From: Deltaproteobacteria bacterium
GTDB lineage: Bacteria; Myxococcota; Myxococcia; Myxococcales; SZAS-1
DNA length: 64,000 nt
Direction of reading: 5' to 3'
NCBI GenBank assembly: GCA_018266075.1
Contig: JAFEBB010000013.1
Coordinates: forward strand, 1 to 64,000
How positions within the stretch are numbered: the first letter of the stretch is position 1; each line of letters starts with the position of its first letter. This document shows, piece by piece, positions 48,185 through 57,844 of this stretch. The notes beneath the pieces were generated by a model, which was not told the DNA's origin, did not search any database, and saw only the letters and a program-made list of their open reading frames with translations. Made by a program: the position numbers and the translations under genes.

Positions 48185-49840
48185 TTATTCTTCGGCCATG
48201 AACGGGTACTTGTAGTCCCGCGGCGGCGAGAACGTCTCCTTCACCGAGCGCGCGCTCACCCAGCGCACCAGGTTGAGCTTGCTGCCGGCCTTGTCATTGG
48301 TGCCCGAGGCGCGCGCGCCGCCGAACGGCTGCTGGCCCACGACGGCGCCCGTGGGCTTGTCGTTGACGTAGAAGTTGCCCGCGGTGTTCCGCAGCGCGCT
48401 CGCGGCCTGGCGAACCGCGCGGCGATCGTTCGCGAAGACCGCACCGGTGAGCGCGTAGGGCGAGCCGCCGTCGACGAGCGACAGCGTCTCCTCCCACTTC
48501 GCATCCGGGTACACGTACGCGCTGACCACGGGCCCGAAGATCTCTTCCTTCAAGAGCCGGTTGTCCGGGTTGGTGGTCTCGATGAGCGTGGGCTGCACGA
48601 AGTAGCCGCGCTCGTTGTCGCACTTGCCGCCGCAGATGACGCGATCACCCTGGGCGCCGTCGATGTAGCCCTTGATGCGGCTGAATGCCTTTTGATCGAT
48701 CACCGCGCCCATGAAGTTCCGGAAGTCGGTGATGTCGCCCATCTTCATCTCGGCGGCGATGGCGGCCACGCGATCGCGCACCTCCGGCCAGAGCGACTGC
48801 GGCACGAACACGCGGCTCGCGGCCGAGCATTTCTGGCCCTGGTACTCCCAGCCGCCGCGCGCGATCGCGACAGCCAGCGCCTGCGCGTCGGCCGAGGCGT
48901 GCGCGACGATGAAGTCCTTGCCGCCGGTCTCGCCCACGAGGCGCGGGTAGCCGCGGTAGCGCGCCGGGTTCTGCCCCACGGTCGACCACATCGAGTTGAA
49001 GACCGCGGTCGAGCCGGTGAAGTGCACGCCGGCGAGGTCGTGGTGCGTGAGCGCCACTTCGCTGACCGCAGCCGCATCGCCCGGGACGAAGTTGATGACG
49101 CCCGGCGGAACGCCTGCTTCCTCGAGCAGCTTGTAGATGTACCAGGCGGACAGCATCGCCGTGGCGGCAGGCTTCCAGATGACGGTGTTGCCCATGAGCG
49201 CGGGCGCGGTGGGCAGGTTGCCGCCAATCGACGTGAAGTTGAAGGGCGTGACCGCGTAGATGAAGCCCTCGAGCGGCCGGTAATCCACCATGTTCCACAT
49301 GGTGTTGTTGGAGATGGGCTGCTCCGCGTACAGCTCCTGCGCGAAGTGGGTGTTGAAGCGCCAGAAGTCGATGAGCTCGCAGGCCGCGTCGATCTCCGCC
49401 TGGAACGCGGTCTTCGACTGCCCCAGCATCGTGGACGCGTTGATGGTCGCGCGCCAACGCGTGGTGAGCAGCTCGGCGGCGCGGAGGAACACGGCCGCAC
49501 GATCTTCCCAGGGCCAGTTGGCCCACTCGCGCTGCGCGGCCTTCGCCGACTCGATGGCCTGGAGCACGTGCTCCTTCTTGGCCTTGTGGAAGGTGCCGAG
49601 CACGTGCTTGTGGTTGTGCGGCATCACCACCTGCTGGGTGTCGCCGGTGCGGATCTCCTTGCCGCCGATGACGACAGGCATGTCGACCTGCTCGCCGGCC
49701 ATCTGCTTGAGGCGCGCCTTGAGCTCGAGCTTCTCGGGCGAGCCGGGGCCGTAGCTCTTCACCGGCTCGTTGACCGGCGGCGGGACGTGACGCGAACCGC
49801 TGAACGCAGGGAGACCTTGCTCGGCAGGCGGGAGGGGCAT
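48185..49840 (-). CDS. pruA: L-glutamate gamma-semialdehyde (P5C) dehydrogenase
   Basis: Oxidises glutamate semialdehyde, from proline breakdown, to glutamate with NAD+. The 551-aa protein has the ALDH4 pattern: LGQSKTAFQAEIDAACELIDFWRFN, TPFNFTSIGGNLPTAPALMGNTVIWKP, the catalytic Glu region GETGGKDFIVAH, the catalytic Cys in WEYQGQKCSAASR, and EEIFGPVV. GAGG lies six bases upstream of ATG 49840. It is a stand-alone enzyme, not part of PutA. A candidate proline-oxidising enzyme pair lies about 2 kb away (51754-54602). Confidence 0.95.
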   Translation of the reverse strand: MPLPPAEQGLPAFSGSRHVPPPVNEPVKSYGPGSPEKLELKARLKQMAGEQVDMPVVIGGKEIRTGDTQQVVMPHNHKHVLGTFHKAKKEHVLQAIESAKAAQREWANWPWEDRAAVFLRAAELLTTRWRATINASTMLGQSKTAFQAEIDAACELIDFWRFNTHFAQELYAEQPISNNTMWNMVDYRPLEGFIYAVTPFNFTSIGGNLPTAPALMGNTVIWKPAATAMLSAWYIYKLLEEAGVPPGVINFVPGDAAAVSEVALTHHDLAGVHFTGSTAVFNSMWSTVGQNPARYRGYPRLVGETGGKDFIVAHASADAQALAVAIARGGWEYQGQKCSAASRVFVPQSLWPEVRDRVAAIAAEMKMGDITDFRNFMGAVIDQKAFSRIKGYIDGAQGDRVICGGKCDNERGYFVQPTLIETTNPDNRLLKEEIFGPVVSAYVYPDAKWEETLSLVDGGSPYALTGAVFANDRRAVRQAASALRNTAGNFYVNDKPTGAVVGQQPFGGARASGTNDKAGSKLNLVRWVSARSVKETFSPPRDYKYPFMAEE

Positions 49841-49894
49841 GGCGGACCTCGTGAGGGTGCCAACCTAACCCGGCGCGCGGCCTCTGGCACGTCG

Positions 49895-51235
49895 TCAGTA
49901 CGGGTGGACCGCGCCCGTATCCACCACCTCGAACGCCGATCCCGGCACCTGCGACAGCGTCGCCAGGTTGGAATCGCTCCAGCGCGAGTCGGGCGCGCCG
50001 GAGAGGTACCAGTCGCCGCCGGTGTCGGCGAGGAACATGCCGTACTTCTTCAGGGCGCGGAGGATGACCTGCACCTCGGTCGGGAAGCCGCTCTCGTCGA
50101 AGCTGGCCTTGAGGCGGAAGCGCGCGCCCATGGGAGCGTGGGTGGCGTCGCTGCCGGCCTGGCCGTCGCTGTGCGTGGCCGGGTAGATGTACGCGTGCTG
50201 CACCGACGACGCCGTGAAGCGGAGCGCGTGGGTGATCTCGCCGCTCATCACTTCGTCGTATTTCACGAGTCCGGGGAGCAACGGCAGGCCCGCGGCGTCG
50301 GCGCTGGTCCAACCATCCGGGCGGATCTGGTTCTGACTGAGGTCCCAGACGGCGCCCGAGCCCGCGCTCCAGCTGTTGCTGCCGGGGTACGCGCTGTACA
50401 GCTCGTAGAGGATGCACGTGCCCTGCTGCACCACGAGCACGTGGCGATCGCCATTCGAATTGGAGCCGCCCTCGATGGGCGCGTTCATCGGCACCGGGTA
50501 CGGACCGGGATCGCTCTCGCTGGCATAGGTGAAGCTCAGCGGCACCATGGCCTGGCTCTGCGGCACCACCACGAACGGGATGCCGTTCGGCGCGCCGGCC
50601 CACACCGTGCCGAAGTCAGGGTGCATGCCGGTGCTGCTGCCCACGTTGCCCACCCACTGGCTCGACATCGAGCTCACCGGGTACTGCGAGATGTCGGTGT
50701 TCCACCAGCTGTCCGCCGGGAAGAGCTGGCAGCCGCCGAGCGTGGCGACGTTGCCGTTCAAGCCCGAGCCCGTGCCCGACGTGCCGCTGCTGCCCGTCGA
50801 TGAGCCGCTCGAGCTGGAACTGCTGCTCGACGACGAAGATGACGAGCTCGAGGTGCTGCTGGAGCTCGAGCTGTGACCGTGGCCGCCGCTCGACGTCGAC
50901 GAGCTGCTGCTGCTCGTGCTCGTCCCGCTCGAAGACGAAGACGACGTGCCGCTTGTCCCGCTCGAGCTCGAGCTGCTGCTGGTTTCCGTCGCGCCGCCGG
51001 TCGACGATGCCGAGCTCGACGAGGTGCCGCTGCTGCCCGAGGTCGCGCCGGTGTTGTCGGTGCCGCCGAAGCCAGTGGTCGAGGCGCTCGACGACGACGT
51101 GGCGCCGTGGCTCGTGCCGCTCGCTCCGCTGCTGCTCGAGCTGGCAGTCGTCGAGGTCGAAGAAGGTTTGACGGTGCCGGGTCCGCACGCGGTGAACACG
51201 GCAGCTGCGATGAGGATCTGAGAAGTTCGAATCAT
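49895..51235 (-). CDS. Ser-rich-stalk lipoprotein, 446 aa
   Basis: Signal with lipobox (MIRTSQILIAAAVFTAC), then about 150 residues of Ser/Thr/Gly stalk including a near-pure polyserine run (about residues 125-145). The globular C-terminal domain of about 270 residues begins GGCQLFPADSWWNTDISQYPV and includes GIPFVVVPQSQAMVPLSFTYASESDPGPYPVP, with the hydrophobic-aromatic character of a sugar- or cell-wall-binding fold; I do not recognise it. The six residues before ATG 51235 (MLTRRR) are an alternative start. Surface anchored, function unknown. Confidence 0.75.
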   Translation of the reverse strand: MIRTSQILIAAAVFTACGPGTVKPSSTSTTASSSSSGASGTSHGATSSSSASTTGFGGTDNTGATSGSSGTSSSSASSTGGATETSSSSSSSGTSGTSSSSSSGTSTSSSSSSTSSGGHGHSSSSSSTSSSSSSSSSSSSSSSGSSTGSSGTSGTGSGLNGNVATLGGCQLFPADSWWNTDISQYPVSSMSSQWVGNVGSSTGMHPDFGTVWAGAPNGIPFVVVPQSQAMVPLSFTYASESDPGPYPVPMNAPIEGGSNSNGDRHVLVVQQGTCILYELYSAYPGSNSWSAGSGAVWDLSQNQIRPDGWTSADAAGLPLLPGLVKYDEVMSGEITHALRFTASSVQHAYIYPATHSDGQAGSDATHAPMGARFRLKASFDESGFPTEVQVILRALKKYGMFLADTGGDWYLSGAPDSRWSDSNLATLSQVPGSAFEVVDTGAVHPY

Positions 51236-51372
51236 GCGTCGGCGCGTGAGCAAGCGCCGTACCGCGTCGCGTTTCCCTGCGAACTTTCAAGTGTGCAATG
51301 CGGAAGTTGATGCGCGCGCGCTTCACTCTTGTGGCCTCGCGTCCGCAACTCACGCCGCGATAACGTCGATCG

Positions 51373-51705
51373 ATGCCGTCGCGCGTGCTCAGGCTTCCGG
51401 CGAAGGGCGTCCTGCTCGTGTCGATCGATCTCCACGGCAACCACGAGGACTTCGCGCAGCCGGGCGAGGTCACCGCGCGCGTGCTGGCGGCGGTGTCGGA
51501 GCCGAATTGCCCGCTGACGTTTCTCGTCCACGGGCACGACCGCGACCCGAACGGCTGGTTCATCGAGGGCGGCAACCAGATCGAGCCCGTCATCTTCGGC
51601 GCGCCGCGCGCGAACAAGCGCTACCTGCGGCTGGCGCTCGACGCGCGCTACCCAGGTGTGACCGCGCTTCGCGACGGCGAGGAGATCCGCAGGCTGTACG
51701 ACTGA
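51373..51705 (+). CDS. Short protein, probably an internally deleted metallophosphoesterase
   Basis: The 110-aa product starts like calcineurin-type phosphoesterases (GVLLVSIDLHGNHEDF, first metal motif D-L-H-G-N). After only 35 residues it reaches what looks like their C-terminal part (TFLVHGHDRDPNGWFIEGGNQIEPVIFGAPRANKRYLRL, with an H-G-H metal motif). The central motifs (GD, GNHD) are missing, so a large in-frame deletion is likely and activity is doubtful. Alternatively it is a small stand-alone protein of another family. It lies just upstream of the 2Fe-2S/FAD gene in the same direction. Confidence 0.5.
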   Translation: MPSRVLRLPAKGVLLVSIDLHGNHEDFAQPGEVTARVLAAVSEPNCPLTFLVHGHDRDPNGWFIEGGNQIEPVIFGAPRANKRYLRLALDARYPGVTALRDGEEIRRLYD

Positions 51706-51753
51706 ATCACGGCGCTTTCCGTGCTGGACGGCGTCGGCTACGTTTCGGCGCGC

Positions 51754-53124
51754 ATGGCGCAACGCATCCCCGATCATCCGCGCGGGCCCGAGCTGACCAT
51801 CGAGGCGTTCGGCGAGCCGATCTCGGCGCACGATGGCGACAGCGTGGCCGCCGCGCTCCTGGCCGCTGGCCGGAGCGTGTTTTCACGCAGCGTGAAGTAC
51901 CACCGCCCGCGCGGGCCGTTCTGCTTGGCAGGCCGCTGCTCGAACTGCCTGGTGCGCGTGGACGGCGTACCGAATCGCTTCGCGTGCACCACGCTGGTCG
52001 CGCCGGGCATGCGCGTGGAGGCCCAGAACGTCCTCGGCTCCGCGAGCCACGACGCCCTCGGCGCGATCGACTTTCTCTTCCCGCGCGGGCTCGATCACCA
52101 CGAGATGTTCGCGGGCGTTCCCGTCGTGGAGAAGGCCGTGGCCGGCGTGGCGCGGCACCTCGCGGGGCTCGGGAAGCTGCCGGACAAGGTCGCCGCGGTC
52201 GCGCCGAGAGCTCAAGCGCGGAGCGTTGATCTCGCGGTCGTCGGCGCGGGCCCCGCGGGGCTCGCCCTCGCAAAGGCGGCTGCGGAGGCAGGCTTGAAGG
52301 TCGAGCTCGTCGACGAGAGCGCGCAGCCTGGCGGTCGCCTGGAGTGCCAGCTGCCCGATGCGCACGACGCCTGGGAGAACTGGGCCGATGGCGCCGCGGA
52401 TGCCGTTGCGAAGCGCGGCCGGCTGACGCTCACCACGCTCGCGCTCGCGGGCTATCGCGATTCACAAGGTCCGTTCCTCGCGCTGCGCACCGTGCCCGAG
52501 CCGGAGTCGATGACCGTGCTGCACGCGCGGCGCTTCGCGATCTGCACCGGCGGCAGCGAGACGCTCCCGCAGTTTGGCAACAACGACCTGCCCGGCATCT
52601 TCGGCGCACGCGGCCTGATGAAGCTGGTTCGTCGCCACGGCGTGCTGCCAGGTGAGCGCGCGGTCGTCTTGGCCGAGCACGCGGAAGGGCTCGCCGTCGC
52701 CGAGGCGCTGGCCGCGCTGGATGTGGAGATCACGGCGGTCGTCGATCCCAGCGGCACGCTGAAGCACAAGTCGCTGCCCGTCATCCACGGTCACCTCGAC
52801 AGCGCGAGCGGACGCACGAACGTGTCGAAGGTGAAGGTCGCGCCGAAGTCGGGCCGCGCGAAGTCGTTCGCCTGCGACATGCTCGTGGTCAGCGCCACGC
52901 CCGCGCCGTCGTTCGAGCTCGCGCGGCAGCTCGGGCTCAAGGCCGACTTCATGGACCACGTGGGCTTCACGCTGCAGGCCAAGCGCGACGGGACGACGCC
53001 GCTGCCGCACGTCTTTCTCGCGGGTGAAGTGACCGGGCCGATGGATGTCGCGGGCTGCATTGCGCAGGGCGAGGCCGCTGCGAAGGCCATCATCGCCAGC
53101 GTGCGCGCGGAGGCGGCGCCATGA
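51754..53124 (+). CDS. 2Fe-2S/FAD dehydrogenase subunit (sarcosine oxidase alpha-like)
   Basis: The 456-aa protein fuses a ferredoxin-like Fer2_4 domain (residues 1-100; CLAGRCSNCLVRVDG) to a pyridine-nucleotide-disulfide-type flavoprotein domain (VDLAVVGAGPAGLALAKAAAEAGLKVELVDE near 150; GEVTGPMDVAGCIAQGEAAAKAI at the end). This is the layout of the alpha subunits of heterotetrameric sarcosine oxidase, HCN synthase, opine or octopine oxidase and dye-linked L-proline dehydrogenase. Its stop overlaps the next gene by four bases (ATGA), so the two form a complex. The substrate is not readable; nearby pruA suggests proline. ATG 51754 is used, without a clear ribosome-binding site. Confidence 0.85.
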   Translation: MAQRIPDHPRGPELTIEAFGEPISAHDGDSVAAALLAAGRSVFSRSVKYHRPRGPFCLAGRCSNCLVRVDGVPNRFACTTLVAPGMRVEAQNVLGSASHDALGAIDFLFPRGLDHHEMFAGVPVVEKAVAGVARHLAGLGKLPDKVAAVAPRAQARSVDLAVVGAGPAGLALAKAAAEAGLKVELVDESAQPGGRLECQLPDAHDAWENWADGAADAVAKRGRLTLTTLALAGYRDSQGPFLALRTVPEPESMTVLHARRFAICTGGSETLPQFGNNDLPGIFGARGLMKLVRRHGVLPGERAVVLAEHAEGLAVAEALAALDVEITAVVDPSGTLKHKSLPVIHGHLDSASGRTNVSKVKVAPKSGRAKSFACDMLVVSATPAPSFELARQLGLKADFMDHVGFTLQAKRDGTTPLPHVFLAGEVTGPMDVAGCIAQGEAAAKAIIASVRAEAAP

Positions 53125-54602
53125 GCAAGACGCTCGTCTGCACCTGCGAGGACGTGACCGTCGAGGACTTCGAGAAGGCCATCGCGCGCGGCTACAAGGA
53201 CGTCGAGAGCGTGAAGCGCTACACCGGCTTCGGCACCGGCGTCTGCCAGGGCAAGAGCTGCCTCGCGCGCGCCGCGCAGTTGCTCTGCGACAAGGGCGGC
53301 GAGCCGCCGGAGAAGCTCGGGCCCATCACCCCGCGGCCGCCGTTCCGGCCCACGCGGTTCGGCGCGCTGGCGAGCGTCGAGGACTTCGACGAGGTGCCGC
53401 CCAAGGGCATCCCGCCGCCGATCAATCTGCAGTCGAGCCCGTACCGCCCGAGCGAGCCCGCGCCCGCGCGCGCGAAGATCGTGATCATCGGCGGCGGCAT
53501 CATGGGCCTGGCGCTCGCGTGGAACCTCGCGAAGCGCGGCGAGCGCGACGTCGTCGTCCTCGAGAAGGGCTACCTGTGCGCCGGCGCGTCGGGCCGAAAC
53601 GGCGGCGGCGTGCGCATGCAGTGGAGCACGCGCGCCAACATCGAGCTCGCCAAGCGTTCCATGGAGCTCTGCAAGTCGTTCGCGCGCGAGCTCGGCGTAA
53701 ACATCTGGCTGCGCCAGGGCGGCTACCTGTTCCTGGTGCGCACGGACGAAGGCGCGCGCCGGCTCGAGCGCAACGTGCGGCTGCAGAACTCGCTGGGCGT
53801 GCGCACCGAGCTCATCTCGCCCGACGGCGCCCGCGACGTGGTGCCGCAGCTCTCCGCCAAGGGCATCGTGGCCGCCGCGTTCAACCCGGACGACGGCGTC
53901 ATCTTCCCGTGGCCGTTCCTCTGGGGCTACGCGTCAGGCGCGCAGAAGCTGGGCGTGCGCGTGGAGACGTTCACGAAGGTCACGGGCTTCCAGATTGCGC
54001 AGGGCCGCGTGCGCGCCGTCGAGACCGATCGCGGGCCGATTCAGTGCGAGCAGGTCGTGCTCGCCTCGGGCGCGTGGAGTCCGCAGATCGCGCAGCTCGC
54101 GGGCGTGAAGCTGCCCAACGAGCCGCACCGGCACGAGATCCTCGTCACCGAGCCGCTCAAGCCGTTCCTTAACCCTTTGGTTTCAGTTCTCGATTCGGGC
54201 TTGTACTTCTCGCAGTCGATGCGCGGCGAGATCGTGGGCGGCATGGGCGATCCGCACGAGCCACCGGGCCTGGAGATGGGCTCGACGTTCGGATTCCTGG
54301 CGCGCTTCTCGAAGGCGATCCTCGAGCAGGTTCCCGTGCTCGGTGACGTGAAGGTCGTGCGCCAGTGGGCCGGCTGCTACGACGTCACGCCCGACAACGC
54401 GCCCATCCTCGGCCGCACACCCGAGCTGCCGAACCTGGTGCAGATGTCGGGCTTCGTGGGGCACGGCTTCATGATGGCGCCCGCGGTCGCCGAGCGGACC
54501 GCTGCGTGGCTCGCGGGTGAGAAGGACGAGCTCTTCGAGAAGTTCTCGCTCGCGCGCTTCGCCGAAGGCAGGTTGGAGAAGGAAGACTTCATCATCGGCT
54601 GA
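53121..54602 (+). CDS. FAD-dependent amine/proline oxidoreductase with N-terminal BFD-like 2Fe-2S domain
   Basis: The 493-aa protein starts with a bacterioferritin-ferredoxin-like domain with four cysteines (CTCEDV and GFGTGVCQGKSC, residues 7-50). A DAO-family FAD domain follows (IVIIGGGIMGLALAWNLAKRG near 118; GASGRNGGGVRMQW; C-terminal GFVGHGFMMAPAVAE). It is homologous to sarcosine oxidase beta and dye-linked L-proline dehydrogenase beta subunits. With the upstream gene it would oxidise a secondary amine such as proline, hydroxyproline, sarcosine or an opine and pass electrons through the 2Fe-2S centres. A rare-codon run (CTT AAC CCT TTG GTT TCA) at 54168 coincides with the AT-rich motif. 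Confidence 0.87.
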   Translation: MSKTLVCTCEDVTVEDFEKAIARGYKDVESVKRYTGFGTGVCQGKSCLARAAQLLCDKGGEPPEKLGPITPRPPFRPTRFGALASVEDFDEVPPKGIPPPINLQSSPYRPSEPAPARAKIVIIGGGIMGLALAWNLAKRGERDVVVLEKGYLCAGASGRNGGGVRMQWSTRANIELAKRSMELCKSFARELGVNIWLRQGGYLFLVRTDEGARRLERNVRLQNSLGVRTELISPDGARDVVPQLSAKGIVAAAFNPDDGVIFPWPFLWGYASGAQKLGVRVETFTKVTGFQIAQGRVRAVETDRGPIQCEQVVLASGAWSPQIAQLAGVKLPNEPHRHEILVTEPLKPFLNPLVSVLDSGLYFSQSMRGEIVGGMGDPHEPPGLEMGSTFGFLARFSKAILEQVPVLGDVKVVRQWAGCYDVTPDNAPILGRTPELPNLVQMSGFVGHGFMMAPAVAERTAAWLAGEKDELFEKFSLARFAEGRLEKEDFIIG

Positions 54603-54622
54603 CCCGCTTAGGATGGGTGGCG

Positions 54623-57214
54623 ATGTCCGAGAACCTGACGCTCAAGCCGCACGCGACCGCGAACCTGGTGGGCCAGGTGATCGGCCACTTTCGCGTGGTC
54701 GACCGGCTCGGCGAGGGCGGCATGGGCGTGGTGTACCGCGCCGAGGACATGAAGCTGCGGCGACCCGTGGCCCTCAAGGTCATGCCGCCGGAGATCGCCC
54801 GGAACCCGGAGCTGCGCGCGCGCTTCCTGCGTGAGGCCCGCGCGCTCGCCGCGGCGACCCATCCCAACATCGCCGCCGTGTACGAGGTCGATGAATCGGG
54901 CGAGCTCGCGTTCCTGGCCATGGAGCTCGTGGAAGGCCAGACCCTGCGGCACGTCCTCGCTGACGGGCCGCTGGAGCTGAACCGCGCGCTCACCATCGCC
55001 CGCGAGGTCGCGCGCGGGCTGGAGCGTGCGCACGCGGCCGGCGTGATTCACCGCGACCTCAAGCCCGACAACGTGATGGTCGCGCCCGACGGCTCGGTGA
55101 AGCTGCTCGACTTCGGCCTCGCCAAGCAGGAGGTGCTCGCGCCCGACGAGCTCACCAACTCCGGCAAGACGCTCGACGGCCAGCTCCTGGGCACGCCGGG
55201 CTACATGGCACCCGAGCAGGCGCTCGGACGTGCCGTGGACGCACGCGCGGATCTCTTCGCGCTCGGGGTGATGCTCTTCGAGCTCCTCACCGGCGAGCGG
55301 CCCTTTGGCGGCGAGACCGTGATGGAGCGGGTGATGGCCGTGGTGCACGAGGCGCCGCGCGACCTGAACACGCTGAACGTCCGCGTGCCGCCGGATGTGG
55401 AGCACTTGGTGCTGCGTTGCCTTCAGCGCCAGCCGGAGCTGCGGCCGCAGTCGGCGGGCGAGGTGGTGGGTGCGCTGGGGGCGGCCATCGACGGCCGGCG
55501 CATCTCCGTCCGAATCGGCCCGAGCCTCGCCGAGGACGACGACGGCAATACGGCACTCAGCGTGAACACCCGGCGGCGCAAGCGGCTGGTGCGGCTCGCG
55601 TCGGCGGCGCTGGCGATTGTCGTCGTGGCGCTTTGTGGCGCGCGGCTGGCGATGGTCTACCGCTCGCAGCGCGCGCCCACGACGCTGGTCGATCTGCCGC
55701 TTCCGGACGCCCTGCCCCCCGCGCGCGACGCGTTCGGCGCGGGAATGAGCGCGCTCCACGACGGCGACTGGCTGCTCGCGCGCAAGAGCTTCACCACGGC
55801 GCTTCAGGCCGACCCCGAGCTCGCGGCTGCACATTTGAGATTGGCGCTCATCGACTTCGCCCTGCCCAACCGCGGCGCCGAGGCCCGCGAGGAGCTCAAG
55901 GCCGCGACGCAGCGACGCGCCCGGCTCACGCCCCGCGACGAGCTGCTGCGCGCCGGACTGGAGCCGCTCATCGAGCGCGATCCGCCCGACTTCACCGAGT
56001 CCGGGAAGCGCTTCGCGGCTGCGTCGTTGGCGCGGCCGGGTGACGCGGAGCTCCACTTCCTGCGCGGCTGGGCGCTTCAGGGGCACGATTGGCCCGCAGC
56101 GTTGGAAGCCGTCTCGCAGGCCACGGCGATCGATCCCGCGTACGCCGACGCGCTGCAGCTCCAGTCGGCCGCGCTGGCCGCGCTGGGACGCACCGAGGAG
56201 GCCGTCGCGCCGCTCGATCTCTGCGAGCAGCGCGTTCCGGCCGCGACGGACTGCGTGCTGGAGCGCCTCGACCTGCACACCTGGAACGGCCAGTGCGCGC
56301 TCGCCGAAGCCGACGCGCGGCTGGCCAATGCGCGTCAGCCGTCGGCGTGGATCTACACGCCCTGGGCCGAGGCGCTGCTCGCGCAGGGGCGGCCGCGCGA
56401 GGCCGCGGAGGCGCTCTTCGCGCAGGAATTGCAGAACACGCCGGCCGAGCAGCGCCCGGATGAAGACGCGACGCTGCACATCCACCTGGCGCTCCTGGAA
56501 GGCCGCTTCGGCGACGCAGCCAAGCTCTCCGCCGACTCGCTCACACGCATCGCGAATCGCCCCGACTACACCTGGCACGCTCGCTTCACCGCGCTCCGGG
56601 TAGGCGCGCTCGAGGAGATGGGCGAGCTCAACCAGGCCGCCGACGCCGCGCAGGACTTCCTCGTCCGCAAGGACGCCTGGGTTCACGACAGCCAGCAGTT
56701 CGATCACGACATCACGCCCTGGCTCTGGGAGGTGCAGAAGCGCGCGGGCCGGCTCAGCGCCGCCGACGTGCGAGCGCGTCGCGACGCGTACCTCGCCACG
56801 CCCTCGCAGCAGCTCGGCATCTCGGCCGCCGCGCGCTGGCTCTCCGCGTGGGGGCCGACCGTCGACACCCTCGATGACGCGCGCGCCGCGCTCTCCAACC
56901 TGCCGCCGGGCGGCGTCACCGCCTACAAGGAGTACGGGCTCGACTTCGCCGATCAAGCGCACGTGCGCCGGATCGCGGGCGACGTCGCCGGCGCGTTGCC
57001 GCTCTTGCGCCGCGTGGCCGCCAGCTGCCGCCTGCTCGATGATCCGCTGCGCCGCGTGCGCTTCGAGCTCGAGCTCGGCCAGGCCCTGCGCGCGACCGGC
57101 GACGAGGCCGGCGCGTGCGCACAGTTCGCAGATGTGGTCCGCAGATGGGGCGACGCGAGCCCGCGCAGCGTCACCGCTGAGCAGGCCCGCGCCGAGCTCA
57201 AGAGCTGCAAGTAG
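54623..57214 (+). CDS. Ser/Thr protein kinase with TM helix and TPR-like C-domain
   Basis: Eukaryote-type membrane kinase, 863 aa. The kinase domain shows the Gly loop (LGEGGMGVVY), the VAVK-type lysine (VALKVM), HRDLKPDNVMV, LLDFGLAKQ, and the activation-loop end GTPGYMAPEQALG. A basic segment (NTRRRKRLVRL) and one TM helix (LASAALAIVVVALCG, about residue 328) follow. About 500 residues of helical repeats come next (TPR-like units such as GDWLLARKSFTTALQADPELAAAHLRLALI), probably periplasmic. This layout is abundant in myxobacteria. Start ATG 54623; GTG 54617 adds two residues. It converges with the DUF2383 gene, eight bases apart. Confidence 0.92.
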   Translation: MSENLTLKPHATANLVGQVIGHFRVVDRLGEGGMGVVYRAEDMKLRRPVALKVMPPEIARNPELRARFLREARALAAATHPNIAAVYEVDESGELAFLAMELVEGQTLRHVLADGPLELNRALTIAREVARGLERAHAAGVIHRDLKPDNVMVAPDGSVKLLDFGLAKQEVLAPDELTNSGKTLDGQLLGTPGYMAPEQALGRAVDARADLFALGVMLFELLTGERPFGGETVMERVMAVVHEAPRDLNTLNVRVPPDVEHLVLRCLQRQPELRPQSAGEVVGALGAAIDGRRISVRIGPSLAEDDDGNTALSVNTRRRKRLVRLASAALAIVVVALCGARLAMVYRSQRAPTTLVDLPLPDALPPARDAFGAGMSALHDGDWLLARKSFTTALQADPELAAAHLRLALIDFALPNRGAEAREELKAATQRRARLTPRDELLRAGLEPLIERDPPDFTESGKRFAAASLARPGDAELHFLRGWALQGHDWPAALEAVSQATAIDPAYADALQLQSAALAALGRTEEAVAPLDLCEQRVPAATDCVLERLDLHTWNGQCALAEADARLANARQPSAWIYTPWAEALLAQGRPREAAEALFAQELQNTPAEQRPDEDATLHIHLALLEGRFGDAAKLSADSLTRIANRPDYTWHARFTALRVGALEEMGELNQAADAAQDFLVRKDAWVHDSQQFDHDITPWLWEVQKRAGRLSAADVRARRDAYLATPSQQLGISAAARWLSAWGPTVDTLDDARAALSNLPPGGVTAYKEYGLDFADQAHVRRIAGDVAGALPLLRRVAASCRLLDDPLRRVRFELELGQALRATGDEAGACAQFADVVRRWGDASPRSVTAEQARAELKSCK

Positions 57215-57222
57215 CGCGTTTG

Positions 57223-57681
57223 CTACGGGTGCTGCTCGCCGCCCGCGCTCTCCCAGATCTTCTGCTCGATGACGCCGTTGATGAACGCGAGGTGCCGCGC
57301 CTCGTCGTCGCGGTTGCGGCGCACGATGGCCAGCGCGTCGGCCGGGAACGGCGTGTTCAGCGCCTCGGCGTACTTCTTGTTCGTCAGCTCCTCGTTGGTC
57401 TTCATGGCCTTGAGCGCCTGCTCGTTGCCCATGATCGACCGCAGCGCCGTCATGCCCTGGATGAACGGCCCCTTGGCGTCCACGTGCTCCTTGGGCTTGC
57501 CACCCAGCTTCACGATGATCGCCTTGAGGTCCGTGATGTGGCGCTGGTGGTCGCTGCGGAACTCGATGAGCTTCTCCTTCACGTAGGGAATGTCGATGCG
57601 CTCGATGGCCACGCTGTAGGCCTTGACCGCATCGTGGTCGAGCATGAGCAGCTCGTTCAGCTTGGCGACGAAGTCCTTCAT
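57223..57681 (-). CDS. DUF2383/PA2169-family ferritin-like protein
   Basis: A 152-aa four-helix protein with repeated Glu/His positions fitting the PA2169-type ferritin-like domain (LLMLDHDAVKAYSVAIERI, EFRSDHQRHITDLKAIIVKLGG, RNRDDEARHLAFINGVIEQKIW). It may bind a di-iron site and act in stress protection. GAGGGG lies just before ATG 57681, confirming the start against a much longer spurious frame. Single gene. Confidence 0.85.
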   Translation of the reverse strand: MKDFVAKLNELLMLDHDAVKAYSVAIERIDIPYVKEKLIEFRSDHQRHITDLKAIIVKLGGKPKEHVDAKGPFIQGMTALRSIMGNEQALKAMKTNEELTNKKYAEALNTPFPADALAIVRRNRDDEARHLAFINGVIEQKIWESAGGEQHP

Positions 57682-57844
57682 GCACCCCTCCTGGCTCCGC
57701 GCGGCACGCGCCGGCGACTCCAGCAAGGTAGGAACCGCCCGTCGTGCGATCAGGCCACGAGCGCTCGCCTGCTCGCCCGGGTGACTTCCGCGCTTCCTCC
57801 GCCGCACCGAACCGGCGATGATCGGACACTCTCGGGAGGGACCG

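Noticed and set aside
56575-56595. Sigma-54-like promoter (TGGCACG with downstream TTC)
   Set aside because: It is inside the kinase coding sequence, lacks the GC element at correct spacing, and no gene starts downstream.
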